Assembly: GCF_023333595.1 (NCBI RefSeq)
Contig: NZ_JAIQZM010000011.1
Coordinates: 26,726 to 90,725, forward strand
From: Argonema galeatum A003/A1
GTDB taxonomy: Bacteria > Cyanobacteriota > Cyanobacteriia > Cyanobacteriales > Aerosakkonemataceae
Direction of reading: 5' to 3'
DNA: 64,000 nucleotides
Shown here: piece after piece, positions 53,411 to 63,256 of the stretch
How the letters are laid out: every line of letters begins with the position of its first letter
Position numbering within the stretch: the first letter of the stretch is position 1
The notes under the pieces: generated by a model
Seen by the model: only the letters and a program-made list of their open reading frames with translations
The model's database searches: none
Told to the model about the DNA's origin: nothing
Translations under genes and position numbers: made by a program

Positions 53411-53866
53411 ATGACTGCCTACACGACATCCGCACTGAAAGCGGAACTTAATGACAGAGGCTGGCGTTTGACTCCCCAACGCCAGACCATACTGAATGTT
53501 TTTCAAGAGCTTCCTAAAGGTAAGCATCTCAGTGCAGAAGATCTTTATAATCTGCTAGAGAATCAAGGAGAACCGATCAGCCTGTCCACCATCTACCGGA
53601 GCCTGAAGTTAATGGCCCGCATGGGCATCCTGCGGGAACTGGAACTGGGGGAAGGACACAAACACTACGAACTCAATCAGCCCTATCCGCATCACCACGA
53701 TCATCTTATTTGCGTTCGCTGCAATAAGACGATCGAATTCAAAAACGATTCGATTCTAAAAATAGGAACCAAAACAGCAGAAAAAGAAGGATATCACCTG
53801 CTTGATTGCCAGCTAACCATCCACGCCATTTGTCCTACCTGCCAACGGGCTTTACTACCCGTGTAA
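53411..53866 (+). CDS. furA: Ferric uptake regulator FurA
   Basis: 151 residues from ATG 53411 (GAAGG upstream). Winged helix GWRLTPQRQTILNVFQELPKGKHLSAEDL and SLSTIYRSLKLMARMGILREL, the His-rich loop PYPHHHDHLICVRC, and both CXXC motifs (CVRC and CPTC). The sequence follows Anabaena FurA closely, including the GHKHYELNQPYP segment. Represses iron-uptake genes and links iron to redox state. It has its own leader, similar to that of the first copy. Confidence 0.95.
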   Translation: MTAYTTSALKAELNDRGWRLTPQRQTILNVFQELPKGKHLSAEDLYNLLENQGEPISLSTIYRSLKLMARMGILRELELGEGHKHYELNQPYPHHHDHLICVRCNKTIEFKNDSILKIGTKTAEKEGYHLLDCQLTIHAICPTCQRALLPV

Positions 53867-53932
53867 AACTAGGGTCTTTTTTAAGCTCCCAGATCGATCG
53901 GATATCTGAGAGCTATTCCGTTTGCAGAATCC

Positions 53933-55036
53933 TTAGAATTTCACTTTCAGAATGTCACTTTCATCGATCCCGTAGGCACGCTGGGCTTCTTTAACCGCCG
54001 CTTTGGTTTGAGCGTTGAAATTACCATCTATCGGCCCTCGATAGAAGCCCTGTTCTTGGAGGCGCTTTTGTAACTCGCTCACATTAAAATTACCGGGCGA
54101 ACCAGTGTTTTGTAATGCTGCTTGGGTTTTTTGCTCCACAATTCCATTAGGTCTGAGTCCATTATCTCGCTGAAAGCGGATCGCAGCAGCTTTAGTTGCC
54201 GAGCCAAAACTACCTGTGGGACGGCTCTTGAAATAGCCTAAATCTCCCAAACGCTGCTGGAGAGCACTAACTGCTGTTCCTCTGTCCCCCAGCCGCAGTA
54301 CAGGTGTGGTTACGGGTTCGCTAAAGCCTTGCTGTGGGCTGCTTTGATTGGTAAAAGGAGAACTGTCAAACGGCTGATTGGCAGTTGGCGCGTCGCCCGA
54401 TGCCAAGGTTGTCCAGGTTCGTTTGCCGACGATTCCATCAACGGCTAAGCCGCTGGAGCGCTGGAACTGCTTAACAGCGGTATTAGTTGGCGAATCAAAG
54501 ACGCCATTAACTTGTCCGTCATAAACACCTGCATCTGTCAACAGTTGCTGGAGGTAGCTGACTTGGGAACCCTTTGAACCTTTTCGCAGGGTGGGACGGT
54601 TGTCAGGACTGCCAGGAGTGGCTTTCTCGCTGCCGCCAATTTTATTCTGTAAAGCTTGTTGAGTTTCTGTTTCTACAATGCCATTTGGCGTCAGCCCTAG
54701 ATCTTGCTGGAACTTGATGACGGCTGTCTTGGTGAGAGGGCCAAAACTCCCAGTCGCACGACGATTAAAGTAGCCGAGTTGTCGCAATTGTTGCTGGAGT
54801 TCTGATACCTCTGGGCCTTTAGAGCCTTGGCGCATGGCGGCCATCGCCTGACCTGCCATTCCCAAGCCCAGGGATGCGATCGCAAAACTTAGCACATGAA
54901 CGCAGACTTTTCTGGAAAGTTTTTTCCAGTTGACTTTGTGCTGAGAAACTTTTAGCAGTCTGGGACTGGCCGGATTGTCAGTTGCCCCAGTTGCCTCATA
55001 GGCACTTGCAAGATGTATATAGACAAGGGTTTCCAT
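53933..55036 (-). CDS. Peptidoglycan-binding protein with four PG_binding_1 repeats
   Basis: 367 residues. A hydrophobic export segment (about 45-66, CVHVLSFAIASLGLGMAGQAMA) is followed by four PG-binding units with the pattern LR.G..G..V..LQ..L..LGY and (T/F)G.FG..TK.A...FQ...GL..(D/N)GIV. The fourth ends IDGNFNAQTKAAVKEAQ. It anchors something to, or senses, the cell wall; no catalytic domain is seen. Confidence 0.9.
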   Translation of the reverse strand: METLVYIHLASAYEATGATDNPASPRLLKVSQHKVNWKKLSRKVCVHVLSFAIASLGLGMAGQAMAAMRQGSKGPEVSELQQQLRQLGYFNRRATGSFGPLTKTAVIKFQQDLGLTPNGIVETETQQALQNKIGGSEKATPGSPDNRPTLRKGSKGSQVSYLQQLLTDAGVYDGQVNGVFDSPTNTAVKQFQRSSGLAVDGIVGKRTWTTLASGDAPTANQPFDSSPFTNQSSPQQGFSEPVTTPVLRLGDRGTAVSALQQRLGDLGYFKSRPTGSFGSATKAAAIRFQRDNGLRPNGIVEQKTQAALQNTGSPGNFNVSELQKRLQEQGFYRGPIDGNFNAQTKAAVKEAQRAYGIDESDILKVKF

Positions 55037-55293
55037 AATTGTCCTGTAAAACTTTTACTAGCCACTCTATTTACAGAGGGTTGTACATTTTTAATTTTAG
55101 CTGACAGATATTCTTGCTTGAACAAGAGTTTAACCTAATCATTCATCTAGGCAAACATATCAGCAGCTAAAAAGTTCATATTGCCATCATAAATCTGTTT
55201 ATACTCCCTAGCTCAATTTTCGCAAGCAATGTTATAAATCAGGATTTTTGTGGGCGAACCGATCGAGAGGGTTGTAAGGTAGGGTTACCTCGT
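55037..55293. other. Spacer, no feature seen
   Basis: 257 AT-rich bases between the minus-strand peptidoglycan-binding and SH3 genes; must include the promoter of the former. No repeat of note. Confidence 0.35.
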
Positions 55294-55824
55294 CTACTGT
55301 GATTCTACCCGCTCTATATTACCTGCTTTGACCCAACCTTCGGTATCTCCATCTTCCACGCGAATCTTCAGCCACCTTTTGTCATCGCTTTCGGCCAAAA
55401 CAACGATGTTTTGGTTATAAGCTACACCTCCAATCCGATCGGACTCCAAGTTCGGCCCACCCCGAAGACTGAGGCCCTTCGACCAGGTGACGCGGCCTTT
55501 GTAGGCTCCCGGCTCCAGTGGTTTTGGAGAAGGAGTATCGCTCGGTGTTGGGGTAGCAATAGCTTGTTCAGCAGAGGGAGTGTTACTTGGCGTTGCAGGT
55601 GTTGGAGTGGTAGCAGCGGGCTTGGTAGGCGTAGGTTTTGGCAGGCTCTTGGCTATTGTTGCCTGGGCTTTGACCGCTGGTTTGTCATTTGCAAAGATGG
55701 GTTTGTCAGGAGGTGCAGTTAATTTTGTGACAAAGTATAGTGCAGCCGCGACCCCTGCGCCAATCATGAGCGCGATCGCGATCACAAAACCGATCAAAAA
55801 TTTTACAAGGCCAGAAAAACTCAT
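55294..55824 (-). CDS. Membrane-anchored SH3-domain protein
   Basis: 176 residues: one transmembrane helix (about 8-32, KFLIGFVIAIALMIGAGVAAALYF), a Pro/Thr-rich linker (about 60-105) and a bacterial SH3 domain at the C-terminus (LSLRGGPNLESDRIGGVAYNQ, RWLKIRVEDGDTEGWV). Probably periplasmic and cell-wall associated. Lies upstream of the peptidoglycan-binding gene, on the same strand, 257 bp away. Confidence 0.87.
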   Translation of the reverse strand: MSFSGLVKFLIGFVIAIALMIGAGVAAALYFVTKLTAPPDKPIFANDKPAVKAQATIAKSLPKPTPTKPAATTPTPATPSNTPSAEQAIATPTPSDTPSPKPLEPGAYKGRVTWSKGLSLRGGPNLESDRIGGVAYNQNIVVLAESDDKRWLKIRVEDGDTEGWVKAGNIERVESQ

Positions 55825-55923
55825 GCCTACTCCCAGTCAGTCGATGATTGTACCATAATACTCTCGATTTTAATAAAATGGAGAGATAACTTTATATTGT
55901 TTACCACAAAACAAGAGACTGGG

Positions 55924-57438
55924 CTATCGAAATTGGCTCTGAATTATACAGCTAAGACTGCTATGCTTAGAAGCTAGACGAGCTTTACCGGCTGCTGCCC
56001 ATTCCTGTAAAAACTGGATTTGCTCTTGAGCCGTTCGCGCTAGTGGGACTATCTGGCTGGCGGCTTCCAAAATGTCATCAAGCGTAAAGTCCCGATTTTG
56101 ACTAAAGCCAATGTGCATCGCTTCAATCAAAGACTGTTCTATTTCTGCGCCTGAAAAATCGGGGGTTTCATAGGCAAGGCGATCGAGGTCGTAATTTTTG
56201 ATGTTGTGAGGGCGCAACCGGGATAAATGAACGCCAAAAATTGCTTTGCGTTCTTCCTGGGTGGGCAAACCGACAAAGAAAATTTCATCAAATCTGCCTT
56301 TGCGGAGCATTTCTGCCGGTAACGTTTGGATGTTGTTGGCGGTGGCGACAACAAACACAGGCGAAGTTTTTTCAGCCAACCAGGTGATAAAAGTTCCAAA
56401 CACACGGTTGCTGGTGCCAGCATCGCCTTTACCATCAACTCCAGAAAAAGCTTTATCAATTTCATCAATCCACAACACGCAGGGAGATAAAGCTTCTGCC
56501 AGCTGAATCATTTGACGAGTGCGGGATTCAGATTCGCCCACCAAACCGCCAAACAGACGCCCCACATCCAGGCGAAGTAGGGGTAGGTGCCAGTGGTGGG
56601 CGATCGCTTTTGCCATCAGAGATTTGCCAGTTCCCTGAATTCCCACCAACAGCAAGCCTCTGGGGTGCGGTAAGCCATATTGTCTAGCTCGTTCCGAAAA
56701 CGCACCGCCTCGCAGCAGCAACCAATCTTTTAAATTATCCAAACCACCAACATCAGAAATGTTCTGAGTGGCGGGGTAGAACTCTAAGATTTGGGTTTGG
56801 CGGATGGTTTGGCGTTTTTCTTCCAAAACCAGTTCCACGTCTTCAGGACGCAGTTCGCCGTGAGTAGCGATCGCTCTTGCCAGCACCCGGCGAATTCTCT
56901 CCATCGAAAGACCCTGGCACGAACGGACAACTTCATCTAAAACTTTGCCTTCCAGAGATTTTCCGGTAGCTGCTGACAAGCGTTCAACTTCCGCTTTAAT
57001 CTCAGGTGCCGTAGGTAGATGGAACTCCAAGACGGTGATTACTTCGCTGAGTTCCTCTGGGATAGCGATTCTGGGCGACAAGATTACCAAATTCTTGGGC
57101 TGAGATTTTAGTAACCGCGCCAGATTTTTGAGTTTGCGGGAAACACCGGCATCTTCCAAAAATCGGTGAAAGTCTCGCAGAATGAAAATAGCTGGAGCGG
57201 AAGCCGCTATTTTTTCTACTAATTCCAACGCTTGCAGGGGATTGCGGCGTCCGAAGCCAGCATCGTTGGGGTTACCCTGGTAGCCATCGACAAAATCCCA
57301 AATGTAGATGCCGCGATTGCCCTGTTTTTTCGCACAGGTTGCGATCGCAACTTCCACTCTTTCTTCTTCGCAAGTGGGAATATATATCAAAGGGTAGCGG
57401 GCTCGCAGCAGCAGTTCAAACTCTTCACTGAAACTCAT
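55924..57438 (-). CDS. ycf46: AAA ATPase, Ycf46-like
   Basis: 504 residues from ATG 57438 (MSFSEEFELLLRARYPLIYIPT). An N-terminal degenerate AAA-like domain is followed by an AAA+ module: Walker A VGIQGTGKSLMAKA, Walker B CVLWIDEIDKAF, sensor FVVATANNI and arginine finger ML(R)KGRFDEIFFV. Ycf46 in Synechocystis affects CO2 uptake and is conserved in red plastids. Simple AATCCAA repeats lie directly upstream of the ATG, with no visible Shine-Dalgarno sequence. Confidence 0.93.
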   Translation of the reverse strand: MSFSEEFELLLRARYPLIYIPTCEEERVEVAIATCAKKQGNRGIYIWDFVDGYQGNPNDAGFGRRNPLQALELVEKIAASAPAIFILRDFHRFLEDAGVSRKLKNLARLLKSQPKNLVILSPRIAIPEELSEVITVLEFHLPTAPEIKAEVERLSAATGKSLEGKVLDEVVRSCQGLSMERIRRVLARAIATHGELRPEDVELVLEEKRQTIRQTQILEFYPATQNISDVGGLDNLKDWLLLRGGAFSERARQYGLPHPRGLLLVGIQGTGKSLMAKAIAHHWHLPLLRLDVGRLFGGLVGESESRTRQMIQLAEALSPCVLWIDEIDKAFSGVDGKGDAGTSNRVFGTFITWLAEKTSPVFVVATANNIQTLPAEMLRKGRFDEIFFVGLPTQEERKAIFGVHLSRLRPHNIKNYDLDRLAYETPDFSGAEIEQSLIEAMHIGFSQNRDFTLDDILEAASQIVPLARTAQEQIQFLQEWAAAGKARLASKHSSLSCIIQSQFR

Positions 57439-57661
57439 AGCTATTTTTGATTTTGGATTTTGGATTTTAGATTTTGGATTAAAAGAGTAACAGATATAGC
57501 CACAGTCAGATATGTTAGGACAGTATTGAACTATTCCCCGCAAGGAAGCGACTGTGTTTGCACGGCTTTCGTTGCACTCAGCACTTTGCTATAGCATCGA
57601 CGGTTTTTCATTTTGTCCGATCACCTCCAATCTAAAATCCCAAATCTAAAATCTAAAATTC
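57439..57661. repeat. AATCCAA-type simple repeats flanking ycf46 and yceD
   Basis: TTTTGGAT-type repeats at 57440-57480 touch the ycf46 start, and a second run is at 57626-57660. The bases between show nothing else. Confidence 0.7.
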
Positions 57662-58180
57662 TTAGGGGAGTTGTTTTTTTAGTGCTTCTAGAGTTGCCCA
57701 GCGTCGGTCAGCCACAGGTTCTAACTGGGTAGAATCAGATTTTAGTGGAATTCCCGGACACTTAGAATCGCACCGTTGCCGTAGAGGAATAGCCAGAGAC
57801 ACTTGTTGGTACAGCCAATCGCTGGGATTAAAATAACCGTTTGGGGGTAGCATTTCCAGCAAATCTTCCAAAGCCACTTCCCGTTCCAAAGGGCCATCAT
57901 CAGATTGATTAGCTGCTTCATCTAACCAAATGAGTTCGGAAGTTTTTAGCACCAGGCGATGATTGTACTGTTGCAAACATCGGTGGCAGGTTAAAGTCAT
58001 AATTGCTTCTGCTTGAACCCAAACCTCAAGGTAGTTTCCTTGATGGGTAACTCGCATGAGCCCTCGAATTGGCGTTAATGTTTCCAAACCAGCTATAAAT
58101 TCCTGGAGTTGAATCGCCTCTGTCTTTTCGACTGCTTTGAGCAGTTGGGGAATGTAAATTGGTTCCATATTTTGAGTCAT
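57662..58180 (-). CDS. yceD: YceD family (DUF177) protein
   Basis: 172 residues. Zinc-like cysteine pairs CHRCLQQYNH and CDSKCPG, and DRRWATLEALKKQL at the end, match DUF177 proteins, which affect 23S rRNA accumulation and are usually beside rpmF. Here the neighbours are the khpB-yidC-rnpA-rpmH genes on the same strand. Confidence 0.9.
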   Translation of the reverse strand: MTQNMEPIYIPQLLKAVEKTEAIQLQEFIAGLETLTPIRGLMRVTHQGNYLEVWVQAEAIMTLTCHRCLQQYNHRLVLKTSELIWLDEAANQSDDGPLEREVALEDLLEMLPPNGYFNPSDWLYQQVSLAIPLRQRCDSKCPGIPLKSDSTQLEPVADRRWATLEALKKQLP

Positions 58181-58194
58181 CCTTCTTTGATTTC

Positions 58195-58268
58195 AAATTC
58201 CAGATTTCAAATTTCAAATTTCAAAGTTCCAATTTGAAATCTAAAATTTGAAATCTAAAATCCAAAAT
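58195..58268. repeat. AAATTTCAAATT / AATCCAA simple repeats
   Basis: Runs of TTTCAAATTTCAAATT followed by TTTGAAATCTAAAAT units fill the spacer between yceD and khpB. Confidence 0.8.
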
Positions 58269-58272
58269 TGAC

Positions 58273-58791
58273 TCAGCGCCGCCGCACGACGAGACGGCGG
58301 TCTGGTTCTTTGCCCCGACTGTAGCTTTCTAGATCGGTAAATTCCTTCAAAAAGGTATGGATTTGACGCCGTTCAGCTGAAGAAAGATATTCCATTTCAA
58401 ACTCTTGTCCGTTAGATCGCACCTGCTGAACGGCATACTCTGCCAAGGCGCGGAGTTCTGCTTGTCTGCGGACGCGGTAGCCATTTAGCTCAACAGTATA
58501 AGTAGCTTGCTCCTGCTGCTCTTGACCAAGGTTGAGAATAGCATTAGCTAAATACTGAATGGCATCTAACGTCTCACCTTCTGCACCGAGCAAAATCTGG
58601 ACTTGCGCTGGCGTCAAATGTGTGTGATCGATCGTCAACCAGTAGCTATCTGGTTCTGGTTCTGAAACATCCTCCTGTTCTGCTAGCGTTGCTTGCCTTT
58701 CTGGCTTAACTTTGGCAGGAATTTTCATCAACCGCAGCAGTTCTTCCAGCCACTTTTGACCCCGCTGCATTCGACTATCAGTCATGAACAT
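58273..58791 (-). CDS. khpB: KhpB/Jag RNA-binding protein (KH-R3H)
   Basis: 172 residues: short N-terminal Jag-type helix, KH-like domain (LTIDHTHLTPAQVQILLGAEGETLDAIQYLAN) and R3H domain (LNGYRVRRQAELRALAEYAVQQV and SSAERRQIHTFLKEF). Its ATG overlaps the yidC stop (TAATG), so it is translationally coupled to yidC, as in many bacteria. ATG 58785 is an alternative start. Confidence 0.93.
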   Translation of the reverse strand: MFMTDSRMQRGQKWLEELLRLMKIPAKVKPERQATLAEQEDVSEPEPDSYWLTIDHTHLTPAQVQILLGAEGETLDAIQYLANAILNLGQEQQEQATYTVELNGYRVRRQAELRALAEYAVQQVRSNGQEFEMEYLSSAERRQIHTFLKEFTDLESYSRGKEPDRRLVVRRR

Positions 58792-59933
58792 TACCCTGAG
58801 GCTTTTTTCTTAGAACGACCCGGTTCAAAGGGGAGAGCCTCTCTTCCCTTTGCATCGGCTTCTTTTTCCTGCTCCTCCACTAATTTTTGGAGGTTTTCCG
58901 GCAAGGGTTCCCGTGACAGAATAAAGGTCTGAGCAGTCTGAAAAATGTTAGCGATCACCATATACATCAATACCCCAGCAGGCAGTGGGAAGAACAAAAA
59001 CATCCCGGAAAATATAATCGGGGTAATTTTGTTGACTGTCTCCTGCTGCGGGTTCGAGGTGGAACCCTGCTGGCCTGAAAGTAACTGGTTTACGTATAAA
59101 CTCAGACCAAAGAACAGTACCATGCCGACAATATCCCAGTGTATGGTTCCGTTTTCATCCATAGCCCCAACGCGACCGAGGGCATCGATGAAGAGGAAGC
59201 CTTTATCAGTTGCTAGCCCTGGAATTGTGCCTTGAATGGTTGCTTCCCCAGGCTGTAAGGCTTCTATGTTGCCGTTTTCATCAATTCGTACCCGCTCTTC
59301 TCCTTTGGTAACCTTCCAATGAGGAGTTTTACTTTCAGCAGAGTCAGATGTAAGCTGATTTAACGGTTTTCCGTCTCCAGTCTGAAATTCCAGTTTGGTT
59401 GTCTGGCCCACCATTAAGCGGTTACCACCGGGGACTAGCGCTGTAACGGGATAGTGAACGCCATCGGCAATATATATGTTTTGGGGTGCTGTCGCAAAGA
59501 CTTGCGGTTGAATCTGCTCAATTTGTTCTTTGGGAAAAATTTCCAGGTTGACAGTGTAATTAACATCCGAAAAGGGGGAGCCCCTCAAGGTGGCAAACAG
59601 TGCAAATAGCACCGGCATTTGCACCAGAATGGGAAAGCATCCTGCCAAAGGGTTGCCAAATTCTTTGTAGAGTTTGGACATTTCTTCCTGCTGCTTAGCA
59701 GGTTCCTCTTTGTAGCGCTCCTGAATTTCCTTTACCCGCTTTTGCATTACTGGTTGGGTGACCCGCGTGCGTCGCATACTGCGAATCGAGTTAGCACTCA
59801 AGGGATAGAGTGCAAAGCGAATTACCAGTGTTAGCGCGACGATAGCCAGCCCATAGCTGGGGACGATCCCGTAAAAGAAATCCAGGATCGGCAGCATTAC
59901 GTTGTTGGATAGAAAACCGATACCAAAATCCAT
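58791..59933 (-). CDS. yidC: YidC/Oxa1 membrane protein insertase
   Basis: 380 residues. Inserts membrane proteins, including thylakoid proteins. The conserved Oxa1 region has [24 protein letters not shown] (helix), [44 protein letters not shown], a ~150-residue loop typical of cyanobacterial YidC, then [21 protein letters not shown] and the last helices. A basic C-terminus ends SRKKASG-like. Confidence 0.95.
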   Translation of the reverse strand: MDFGIGFLSNNVMLPILDFFYGIVPSYGLAIVALTLVIRFALYPLSANSIRSMRRTRVTQPVMQKRVKEIQERYKEEPAKQQEEMSKLYKEFGNPLAGCFPILVQMPVLFALFATLRGSPFSDVNYTVNLEIFPKEQIEQIQPQVFATAPQNIYIADGVHYPVTALVPGGNRLMVGQTTKLEFQTGDGKPLNQLTSDSAESKTPHWKVTKGEERVRIDENGNIEALQPGEATIQGTIPGLATDKGFLFIDALGRVGAMDENGTIHWDIVGMVLFFGLSLYVNQLLSGQQGSTSNPQQETVNKITPIIFSGMFLFFPLPAGVLMYMVIANIFQTAQTFILSREPLPENLQKLVEEQEKEADAKGREALPFEPGRSKKKASG

Positions 59934-60108
59934 GCGTGTGAAGTCAACCTACAAGCGCTGTATTGTTTAAATCTAATCTAGCTAAGAGGCAGGAATCTGC
60001 GGCTGGGGCAGGGGTAAGTGGCACGCGAGATCGAAGGGGACTTTAGTCCGAACCGAAATCTAGCGGCCACAAACTACTACGGAGGGGAACGCCTGTACTG
60101 CTGTTTTT

Positions 60109-60501
60109 TTAGCGACTCGGCGTTCCACCTGTTTTGGCGGATTTGACTGCCACTTTTTCATTGATGTAGTCATAAATTTCGCGAAATTTGGGGATTGCCC
60201 GCAGCTCTAGGCGGCTACCGTCTCTGAGAGTCACCACCATATCTCCCCAGAAGCCAAGGCCACGGGGCACCTTTTTGATGTCTACTATTTCTGAGTAGAT
60301 GATGTCGCTGCGATCGCGTCCCATCCAACCGCCTGTCACCGAGATGCGACGATTGGTAATTCGGTAGCGCAACCACATGGCTCTGACGATCGCTCCTACC
60401 GCTAACGGTAAGCCAATCACCGTCAGTCCTATCAGGATGTTAATAATCAGATCCCCGATATGGGGGCCGCCTTCATAATAAACTTCCTCGCGAATGCCCA
60501 T
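60109..60501 (-). CDS. PH domain membrane protein (bPH2/DUF304)
   Basis: 130 residues. Two membrane segments (about 18-40), then YRITNRRISVTGGWMGRDRSDIIYSEIVDIKKVPRGLGFWGD, the bacterial PH domain signature. It overlaps rnpA by 29 bases. The same order rpmH-rnpA-PH-yidC is general in cyanobacteria; function not established. Confidence 0.9.
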   Translation of the reverse strand: MGIREEVYYEGGPHIGDLIINILIGLTVIGLPLAVGAIVRAMWLRYRITNRRISVTGGWMGRDRSDIIYSEIVDIKKVPRGLGFWGDMVVTLRDGSRLELRAIPKFREIYDYINEKVAVKSAKTGGTPSR

Positions 60502-60880
60502 TGAGTACCTCAGCTTCTGCCAACAACTGCTCTAATTCTTGCAGAAATTGTTGATATTCGCACTGCTCGGCTTTCGGTTTAACGACAACTACCAGCCACC
60601 AGCCATACTTAAGCTGGGGCAGTAGGTGACGAAAAGCCGCCCTGATTTGCCGCTTAATTCGATTGCGGGTCACCGCCCGCTTGCTCACTTTTAGGCTGAC
60701 AGAAATGCCAATGCGAGAGGGAAATTCTGGCCCTGTGGCTGGCGATCTACCTCCCTCCGAGTCGGCTGACTGCTTCAAGGCTCTCAAGGTCAAATTAGCA
60801 CTTTGGCGACGTATTCCCTTGCGGAATACGGCACTAAAATGTTGTCGGTGCTTGAGTCGATTTGCTTTACGCAAAGCCAC
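60473..60880 (-). CDS. rnpA: Ribonuclease P protein component
   Basis: 135 residues. Binds RnpB RNA in tRNA 5' processing. RLKHRQHFSAVFRKGIR and the RNR motif AVTRNRIKRQIRAAFR are present. A ~15-residue insert (QSADSEGGRSPATGPE) precedes RIGISVSLKV. Follows rpmH by about 34 bp and overlaps the PH gene. Confidence 0.95.
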   Translation of the reverse strand: MALRKANRLKHRQHFSAVFRKGIRRQSANLTLRALKQSADSEGGRSPATGPEFPSRIGISVSLKVSKRAVTRNRIKRQIRAAFRHLLPQLKYGWWLVVVVKPKAEQCEYQQFLQELEQLLAEAEVLNGHSRGSLL

Positions 60881-60914
60881 AGGCGTCGTGCGTTCCCCCT
60901 CTAACCAAAGTTGG

Positions 60915-61058
60915 CTAACCGCTTACACTCAGACGATAACGTCCTTTTTTGCGGCGGGCTTTAATCACTGCCTGACCATTTTTGGTTCGCATCCTGGCGC
61001 GAAAACCGGAAGTTCTTCTTCTTTTACGGCTGGTGCCGTGCAACGTGCGTTTCGTCAT
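60915..61058 (-). CDS. rpmH: 50S ribosomal protein L34
   Basis: 47 residues, very basic: starts [20 protein letters not shown] and continues with [18 protein letters not shown], then YRLSVSG. A complete L34 at the usual length. First gene of rpmH-rnpA-PH-yidC-khpB. GCGAGGAGAAAA upstream of ATG 61058 contains the ribosome-binding site. Confidence 0.97.
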   Translation of the reverse strand: MTKRTLHGTSRKRRRTSGFRARMRTKNGQAVIKARRKKGRYRLSVSG

Positions 61059-61131
61059 TATTTTTTCTCCTCGCTGGCGAGTTTATTGGATAAAAAAGCC
61101 GCAATCTACTATTTTATCAGCTATTTGGCAG

Positions 61132-61650
61132 CTAATTAATGCTCAAGAGCCAAGTGCCAATATAACGCAGTAAAGGCACATCGCCGGGGGAAAGAATCTG
61201 ACAGTTGAAGTAGAACATCCCGCCAAAATTCGGGTTTTTCACGTTAGATAAGACTAATTCGACGTTGTAGCCTGCTGGTACTGGCTCTTGGGGGTAAATT
61301 TGAATTACGCGGTTTTCTTTATCCCAGACCACCTCTTGCAGCGGCACAGATTTGCCTCTTACCCGCACCTCAACCTCTTTGCTATCAAATTCCCCTCTGT
61401 AATAATTCGGATAGGAAATAGAAAATTGAGCGACTGCCAACTGCATTTTTTTAGCAGGAATCCTCAGACGGTAACGATCCCAAGCATTGGGTGCGCCGCC
61501 AAAATCCAACCTAAAGGGGAGTTGGTTTTCGCGGGGAGGCCCACCAAATAGGGTGAAACCGGGTAAGCTGTCAGCCCAGCTGATGGTGGGAACCCCGGTT
61601 AATACAGCAGTACAAGCAAAGGCTGCAAGTAAACGTCGTGTGAAAGACAT
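61132..61650 (-). CDS. DUF2808 secreted protein
   Basis: 172 residues. Signal peptide about 1-26 (LLAAFACTAVLTGVPTISWA). DUF2808 features: WDRYRLRIPAKKMQLAVAQFSISYP, PVPAGYNVELVLSNVKNPN, GGMFYFNCQI and a final LLRYIGTWLLSIN. Exported, cyanobacterial, function unknown. Confidence 0.88.
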   Translation of the reverse strand: MSFTRRLLAAFACTAVLTGVPTISWADSLPGFTLFGGPPRENQLPFRLDFGGAPNAWDRYRLRIPAKKMQLAVAQFSISYPNYYRGEFDSKEVEVRVRGKSVPLQEVVWDKENRVIQIYPQEPVPAGYNVELVLSNVKNPNFGGMFYFNCQILSPGDVPLLRYIGTWLLSIN

Positions 61651-61675
61651 AGATTCTTTATTGAAAGCGCTAATT

Positions 61676-61765
61676 AGTCATTAGTCATTAGTCATTAGTC
61701 ATTTGTCAACCATCAGGCCGGGGGGAATTTTAGATTTTAGATTTTAGATTTTAGATTTTAGATTG
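61676..61765. repeat. TAGTCAT and TTTAGAT tandem repeats
   Basis: TAGTCATTAG-type 7-bp repeats at 61676-61703 and TTTTAGA 7-bp repeats at 61729-61765. Confidence 0.85.
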
Positions 61766-61789
61766 AAGAGTAGAAATTAAATCTGCACC

Positions 61790-61830
61790 AGAAACCGGGT
61801 TTCTTCAAGAACCCCAGAAACCCGGTTTCT
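61790..61830 (-). terminator. AGAAACCGGGTTTCT palindrome pair after pntB
   Basis: AGAAACCGGGTTTCT (61790-61804) and AGAAACCCGGTTTCT (61816-61830) are each self-complementary and pair with each other. 17 bp past the pntB stop, they may end its transcription. Related in sequence to the AAACCCGG elements at 8.9-11.3 kb. Confidence 0.6.
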
Positions 61831-61846
61831 CTGTACCTCGTCAATA

Positions 61847-63253
61847 TCAAGCTGGTACGCGCAGCTGGGTGAGGATGGCATCGACATTTTTCTTGGCATC
61901 GCCAAAGAGCATCCGGGAGTTTTCCTTGTAGAACAGAGGATTTTCCACTCCGGCGTAGCCGCTAGCCATACTGCGTTTCATGACTATAACTTTCTTGGAT
62001 TTCCAGACTTCTAATACTGGCATTCCGGCGATCGCACTATTTGGATCTTCCATCGCCGCTGGATTAACGGTGTCGTTGGCACCAATCACAAGTACCGCAT
62101 CGGTTTCGGGGAAATCTTCATTGATTTCTTCCATTTCCAGAACGATGTCGTAAGGCACATTCGCCTCTGCCAGTAGCACGTTCATGTGTCCCGGTAGGCG
62201 ACCCGCCACTGGATGGATGCCAAACCGAACTTGTACGCCCTTTTCCCGCAATATCTTGGTGACTTCTGACAGGGAGTGTTGAGCTTGAGCTACTGCCATA
62301 CCGTAGCCGGGAACGATGATGACGTTCTTGGCATCGCGCAAGAGTTCGACGGTATCATCAACTGTGGTTGAGATTACTTCGCCCACTATTTCGCTGGCTG
62401 CTGAGACTGTTCCCGATCCGGTGCCAAAGCCACCCAGGATGACGCTGATAAACGATCGGTTCATGGCTTTGCACATGATGTAGCTGAGGATCGCGCCGCT
62501 ACTGCCGACAAGCGCACCAGTGACGATCAGGAGGTCGTTGGATAGCATGAAGCCAGCGGCTGCTGCTGCCCATCCAGAGTAGCTGTTGAGCATAGAGACG
62601 ACAACCGGCATATCCGCACCGCCGATCCCCATGACCAAATTAAAGCCCAGAACTCCGGCGAGGGCTGTCATAATCAGCAGCGGTTGCAATCCTGTGTAGT
62701 CTTCGGCACCAATAAAGGTGGAGCCAAGTGCGACGGAAGCACCCAGGATGCTGAGATTGATTAAATGGCGTCCCGGCAAAAGTAACGGTTTGCCGCTGAT
62801 GATACCGCGCAGTTTTCCAAATGCCACGATCGATCCGGTGAAGGTGACAGCACCGATAAACACGCCGATAAAAATCTCGATTTCGTGGATGGTAGCTTCG
62901 ACGCCAATTAGGGATTGATTCGGTTGCAGGTAGTTGGCGACACCCACCAAAACTGCGGCAGCACCGACAAAGCTATGCAGGATCGCCACTAATTCTGGCA
63001 TGGAAGTCATGGCGACGTTCGCTGCAACGATCGCACCGATGATTGCGCCCGGAACTATCACCGCTGCCAAGGTGCCGTATTCGGTGATGCCAGCGCCAAG
63101 GCCCAACATGGTGGCGACGATCGCTAGAAGCATCCCGATGATGCCGAAGAGGTTGCCCTTGGTTGCGTTTTCTTGATTGGACAAACCACCCAGACTGAGG
63201 ATAAACAGGGCGCTTGCACCAATGTAAGAAACTGTCAATATACTACTTGTCAT
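61847..63253 (-). CDS. pntB: NAD(P) transhydrogenase subunit beta
   Basis: 468 residues. Proton-translocating transhydrogenase, coupling NADH and NADP+ across the membrane. The first ~270 residues form many membrane helices (domain II), including [24 protein letters not shown]. The C-terminal NADP(H)-binding domain III has [50 protein letters not shown] and [16 protein letters not shown]. Follows pntA with a 145-bp gap. Confidence 0.96.
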   Translation of the reverse strand: MTSSILTVSYIGASALFILSLGGLSNQENATKGNLFGIIGMLLAIVATMLGLGAGITEYGTLAAVIVPGAIIGAIVAANVAMTSMPELVAILHSFVGAAAVLVGVANYLQPNQSLIGVEATIHEIEIFIGVFIGAVTFTGSIVAFGKLRGIISGKPLLLPGRHLINLSILGASVALGSTFIGAEDYTGLQPLLIMTALAGVLGFNLVMGIGGADMPVVVSMLNSYSGWAAAAAGFMLSNDLLIVTGALVGSSGAILSYIMCKAMNRSFISVILGGFGTGSGTVSAASEIVGEVISTTVDDTVELLRDAKNVIIVPGYGMAVAQAQHSLSEVTKILREKGVQVRFGIHPVAGRLPGHMNVLLAEANVPYDIVLEMEEINEDFPETDAVLVIGANDTVNPAAMEDPNSAIAGMPVLEVWKSKKVIVMKRSMASGYAGVENPLFYKENSRMLFGDAKKNVDAILTQLRVPA

Positions 63254-63256
63254 TTT

